Of a stretch of 64,000 nt of DNA, positions 56,982-64,000 are shown piece after piece. Source of the DNA: Nannocystis punicea (GTDB lineage: Bacteria > Myxococcota_A > Polyangia > Nannocystales > Nannocystaceae); contig NZ_CP114040.1 in NCBI RefSeq assembly GCF_026965555.1, positions 5,890,001-5,954,000 on the forward strand. The letters run 5' to 3'. The translations under genes were made by a program, and so were the position numbers. The notes beneath the pieces were generated by a model. The model did not search any database, was not told where the DNA came from, and was given only the letters and a program-made list of their open reading frames with translations. How positions within the stretch are numbered: the first letter of the stretch is position 1; every line of letters begins with the position of its first letter.

Positions 56982-58826
56982 TCATCCTGCCGCCGCCCGC
57001 TGGCCGGAATCCGGGTAGAGCGCAGCGATCTGGGCCGCGTAGCGGTCCTGGACCTCGCGGCGGCGCAGCTTGCCGGTCGGGGTGAGCTCGCCGCCGGTGA
57101 TCGTCAGCGGCGTGGTCACCAGAGAGAAGCGGCGGATCGCCTCGTAGCTGGCGAGATCGGCGTTGAGCGCGTCGATGTGGCCCTGGACGATCTGCACGAT
57201 CCGCGGGTGCCGCACGAGATCGGCCAGGCGGCGGGCGCCCAGCCCCTCCTGGCGCGAGCGGGCCAGCATCGCCTCCTCGTCGAGGGCGATCAGCGCCGCC
57301 AGGTACGGGCGGCCGTCGCCGACCACCAGCACATGGGCGATCCCCTCGGCCAGCTCGAGCCGCCGCTCGAGCGGCTGCGGTGCGATCGTCTTGCCGGTCG
57401 AGGTGATGATGAGGTCCTTCTTGCGGTCGGTGATCGTCAAGAAGCCGTCGTGAAGCTCGCCGATGTCGCCGGTGTGCAGCCAGCCCTGGGCGTCGATCGC
57501 GGCCGCGGTCTCTTCGGGCAGGTCGTGGTAGCCGCGCATGACCCCGGGCCCGCGGACCATCACCTCGCCGTCGTCGGCGATCCGCAGCTCGCAGCCGGGC
57601 ATGGTCGGGCCGACGGTGCCGAAGCGGAACCGATCGGGGCGGTTGACGGTGCACGCGCCGGTGGTCTCCGACAGCCCGTAGCCCTCGAGGATCAGGACCC
57701 CGAGCGCGTGGAAGAACTCGGCCACCTCGCGGGCCAGCGGCGCGCCGCCCGACACGAAGAAGCGCAGGCGGCCGCCGAGGCGCTGGCGGATCCGGGCGAA
57801 GAACAGCTTGTCGGCCACGCTCGCCTTCAGCGCCAGCCCGCCCGGGACCGCCTGCCCGCGCTGGCGGCACATGCTGACCTTGCGGCCGACCTGCAAGCAC
57901 CAGGCGAAGCTGGCCTCGGCGAGCTTGCCGGCGGCGGCGATTTCCGCGCGGATCTGCGCGTAGAGGCGCTCGTAGATCTGCGGCACGGCGCCCATGAAAG
58001 TCGGGGCGACCGCGACGAGATCCAGCTCGAGCTCGGCGGGGTCGGCGGCGAACGCGGAGACCGTCCCCTGCTCCACCGCGCCCCACAGCAGGTGGCGGCC
58101 GAACACGTGGGCCAGCGGCAGGACCATCAATTGCTCGTCGGCGTGGTCGGCCGCGATCACGCTCTTGATCGCCCACGCCTCGTAAACGATGTTGCGGTGG
58201 GTGAGCACCGCGCCCTTCGGGCGGCCGGTGGTGCCCGACGTGTACACCCACGTGAAGTCGTCGGTCAGCGACAGCTCGTCGGCGATCGCCTCGAGCGCGG
58301 CCTCGGCCTCGGCCAGCTCCACCTCGCCGAGGGTCTGGAGCGCCTCGAAGGCGCTCCAGTCGGGCGCCGTGGGCCCCGCCTCGTCGAAGCAGAACGTATG
58401 CACCAGGGCGTGGTCGCGGCCGCGCAGGCGCTCGGGCCACCCGGGGTTGTCGGCGAACGCCAGGCGGGCGCCGCAGTCGCGGAGGATGTACGCGGCCTGC
58501 TCCGGGGTGACGCTCGGGTAGATGGGCACGCTGACGGCGCCGGCCATGGCGATGGCCAGGTCGACGAGCGCCCACTCGACGCGGGTGCGGGCGAGGATGG
58601 CGATCCGGTCGCCGGGCTTGACCCCGTGGGTGCGCACCAGCGCGGCCGCGAGGGCGCGGCTGGCCTGGTGCCAATCACGCCACTGAAGCGTGTGCCAGCT
58701 CCCACGCAGCTTGTAGCGCAGCGCCGTGGCCGCCGGCGTGCGTCGCACGCGCGCGGCGAACATCTCCAGGGCGTTGGGGAAGGTCAGCCCCTCGGCGGGC
58801 TGGGGCACGAAACCGGAGCGGGGCAT
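56982..58826 (-). CDS. Long-chain fatty-acyl-CoA synthetase (AMP-binding)
   Basis: 614 residues, the size of FAA1-type acyl-CoA synthetases. The AMP-binding motif is YTSGTTGRPKGAVLTHRN; further motifs are LEGYGLSETTGACTVN, WLHTGDIGELHDGFLTITDR and KKDLIITSTGKTIAP. The catalytic Lys is in GELTPTGKLRRRE. Activates fatty acids with ATP and CoA, for lipid synthesis or beta-oxidation. It has no neighbours of the same pathway, so the substrate range is unknown. A 130-bp spacer separates it from tRNA-Val. Confidence 0.93.
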   Translation of the reverse strand: MPRSGFVPQPAEGLTFPNALEMFAARVRRTPAATALRYKLRGSWHTLQWRDWHQASRALAAALVRTHGVKPGDRIAILARTRVEWALVDLAIAMAGAVSVPIYPSVTPEQAAYILRDCGARLAFADNPGWPERLRGRDHALVHTFCFDEAGPTAPDWSAFEALQTLGEVELAEAEAALEAIADELSLTDDFTWVYTSGTTGRPKGAVLTHRNIVYEAWAIKSVIAADHADEQLMVLPLAHVFGRHLLWGAVEQGTVSAFAADPAELELDLVAVAPTFMGAVPQIYERLYAQIRAEIAAAGKLAEASFAWCLQVGRKVSMCRQRGQAVPGGLALKASVADKLFFARIRQRLGGRLRFFVSGGAPLAREVAEFFHALGVLILEGYGLSETTGACTVNRPDRFRFGTVGPTMPGCELRIADDGEVMVRGPGVMRGYHDLPEETAAAIDAQGWLHTGDIGELHDGFLTITDRKKDLIITSTGKTIAPQPLERRLELAEGIAHVLVVGDGRPYLAALIALDEEAMLARSRQEGLGARRLADLVRHPRIVQIVQGHIDALNADLASYEAIRRFSLVTTPLTITGGELTPTGKLRRREVQDRYAAQIAALYPDSGQRAAAG

Positions 58827-58956
58827 GGAACGCTGCTTTCCCCTACCACGGATCGGCCCGGCGCGCGGAGCCCGGGCGCACCTTCGCGCCGGAGAGGTGC
58901 GCGAAGGCGGTGTCTAAGGGCCGGTCCGTCCTCCTCCGGTCGCGCCCGCCGCCCGG

Positions 58957-59004
58957 CTTCGGCCTCTGCTTCGGCCTCTGCTTCGGCCTCTGCTTCGGAC
59001 TCTC
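58957..59004. repeat. Four-copy 12-bp minisatellite
   Basis: CTTCGGCCTCTG occurs three times in a row and a fourth time with two changes, in the divergent gap between the acyl-CoA synthetase and kinase genes. Copy number could vary by slippage. Confidence 0.85.
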
Positions 59005-59108
59005 GGGGCCGAAGAATCACCCGCTGGAGCCGATCTGCCCGTCGCGCGGAACCGGCCTTGTGCCCCTCCGGGGTCGATCTGTAGTACACGGACGGAGCCC
59101 TTCCCGCG

Positions 59109-60941
<1,833 letters not shown>

Positions 60942-60962
60942 CGTCGCGTCCACCCGCTCCGC

Positions 60963-62033
60963 ATGCGCCTCCTCGCCTGCTCGCTCGCTCTCGGTGTCGC
61001 CCTCGCGTCGCCCGTCCACGCGCGACCGCCCACCACGCCCGCGCCGCCGCTCGTGCCCACGACCGAGAACGACAAGGTCAACGCCGCCATCCAGGCGTGG
61101 AGCCAGGGCAATTGGGCCCGCGTGCGCGCGCTGCTCGAGCCGATGCTGCAGGACGGCCGCAAGCTCGGCGATCCGCTGCTCGAGGAGGCCGCGCTGCGCT
61201 ACCTCTCCGACGCCACCTTGCAGGATCCGGACATCGCCCCGGTCAGCCAGGAGTGGGCCACCGGGTACATCAAGCGCCTCCTGGCCTCGTCGCCCGACTG
61301 GCGGCCGCCGGCCGACACCCACAGCAAGGCGTTCTACGACCTCTACAACAGCCTCCGCGAGGAGCGCGACCGTTCCAGCTTCAACATGTGCAAGGGCGAG
61401 CGGGCCGCCTGCATCGCCGACCTCGACGAGCTCAAGGTCCGCCACGGCGCGCTCGGCCGCGACTACGAGCGCTTGCGCAAGGCCTACGAGCAGCAGGAGG
61501 TCGAGGTCGTCGAGAAGGTCGCCCGCAACCGCGCCGTCGCGCTGGTGCCGTTCGGCGTGGGCCACTTCTACAACGGCCGCAAGGGCCTCGGCGGGGTCTT
61601 TTTGGCCAGCGAGCTGGCGCTCGGGGCGACCGCGCTCGGCCTGTTCATCACCCGCGCGCTGGCCTGCGACCGCCTGAACGGCTACCAACCGGGCTCTCTG
61701 GTCTGCGACTTGCCTGACGGTGGTCCCGGTCTGGCAATCCGCAACGCCGAGCAGACGATGGGCATCCTCTTTCTCGGCAGCCTGGCCCTCGACATCGTCC
61801 TCGCGCAGATCCTGTTCCGCCCGTTCAGCACCGCCAAGCGGGTCCGCGTGCCCCGCAGCGAGCTCAAGGGCGACGACGACGACGCGCGCGGCAAGAAAAA
61901 GCCGGCCAAGGAGCCCACCGCCAAGCCCGGGCCCCGGTCGAGCGGCCTGCGCCGAAGTGATATCCTGCAGATCGCGCCGGCTCCCACGCTCGTCCCGGGC
62001 GGCGGGGGTCTCGGCGTCAAGATCCGCTTCTGA
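60963..62033 (+). CDS. Envelope protein with TPR-like N-terminal and membrane segments
   Basis: 356 residues. Signal peptide (LLACSLALGVALASPVHA), a helical TPR-like part (about 35-180: NAAIQAWSQGNWARVRALLE), then a membrane-associated part with VPFGVGHFYNGRKGLGGVFL, ELALGATALGLFITRALAC and GILFLGSLALDIVLAQILF. The PFGxGHFYNG motif occurs in small membrane proteins of unknown function. The C-terminus is basic and probably cytoplasmic. 21 bp after the kinase gene and 7 bp before the sigma54 activator gene, so it is likely part of that pathway. Confidence 0.75.
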   Translation: MRLLACSLALGVALASPVHARPPTTPAPPLVPTTENDKVNAAIQAWSQGNWARVRALLEPMLQDGRKLGDPLLEEAALRYLSDATLQDPDIAPVSQEWATGYIKRLLASSPDWRPPADTHSKAFYDLYNSLREERDRSSFNMCKGERAACIADLDELKVRHGALGRDYERLRKAYEQQEVEVVEKVARNRAVALVPFGVGHFYNGRKGLGGVFLASELALGATALGLFITRALACDRLNGYQPGSLVCDLPDGGPGLAIRNAEQTMGILFLGSLALDIVLAQILFRPFSTAKRVRVPRSELKGDDDDARGKKKPAKEPTAKPGPRSSGLRRSDILQIAPAPTLVPGGGGLGVKIRF

Positions 62034-62040
62034 GAACCGC

Positions 62041-63884
<1,844 letters not shown>

Positions 63885-63888
<4 letters not shown>

Positions 63889-64000
63889 CCCGCCCCGGCC
63901 TCGGACTCGTCCTTGTCGCCCTGTCCTTCGCGCCAGGCGTCCTCTCGTGCGTGCTGCCGGACCGGGAGATCGAGTTCGAGCAGACCTCGATCACCAACCG
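63885..64000 (+). CDS. Lipoprotein, N-terminal fragment (runs off right edge)
   Basis: Starts within the ATGA overlap with the sigma54 activator gene. The first 39 codons give a signal peptide (GLGLVLVALSFAPGVLSC) with a lipobox Cys at residue 22, then LPDREIEFEQTSI. The rest lies outside the window. Probably the fourth gene of the signalling operon. Confidence 0.75.

Overview
The window is GC-rich chromosomal DNA, almost certainly from a myxobacterium and most likely of the Nannocystaceae type. The clues are many lipoproteins with Ser/Thr/Gly linkers, FHA proteins, sigma54 activators, a Hanks-type kinase, an IF3 with a long C-terminal tail, and a split F-type ATP synthase operon. I see no insertion sequence, prophage, CRISPR array or rRNA operon. 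There is one tRNA, tRNA-Val(GAC).

Layout. 1-5240: a partial secreted protein, elbB, a YceI-like lipoprotein, then a Cys-rich lipoprotein followed by a fusion of a DUF692/MNIO enzyme with a BufC/HvfC-like partner domain. This last pair looks like a bufferin/oxazolin-type peptide-modification locus. 5450-9612 (minus): an overlapping operon of a HARE-HTH protein, lipB, a HEAT lipoprotein and a barrel-like secreted protein. 9703-10692: an unusual Ddl-like ATP-grasp protein. 11114-17579 (minus): atpF'-F-H-A-G-D-C, without the a and c subunit genes. 18091-22878: a double-FHA protein and sdhCAB. 22937-30718: lipoproteins, an FHA-sigma54 activator, a TerB-like protein, an FHA-CpaF pseudo-ATPase and a CcmH-like protein. 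31318-35768: a histone H1-like/peroxiredoxin Q fusion, a secreted unknown, glk and a membrane protein. 36081-46675: recG, an RHH-FHA protein, a FadL-like porin with a TPR lipoprotein, and several lipoproteins. 46726-56852 (minus): tex and the translation block thrS-infC-rpmI-rplT-pheS-pheT with tRNA-Val. 56982-64000: an acyl-CoA synthetase, then a signalling operon (Ser/Thr kinase, membrane protein, FHA-GAF-sigma54 activator, lipoprotein).

Two window-wide patterns stand out. First, a 14-nt phased element, roughly AC[A/C]TGTCCnnnnGG, recurs at about 25-30 places as one to six head-to-tail units. It lies both between genes and inside genes such as recG, pheS, pheT and sdhC, and adjacent units form palindromes. 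Second, several operon-leading genes have a TAnnnT-like -10 box only 6-10 nt before the start codon, which suggests leaderless transcripts.

Translational coupling is common: ATGA or GTGA overlaps join lipB with its neighbours, atpF' with atpF, pheS with pheT, and the last two genes of the window.
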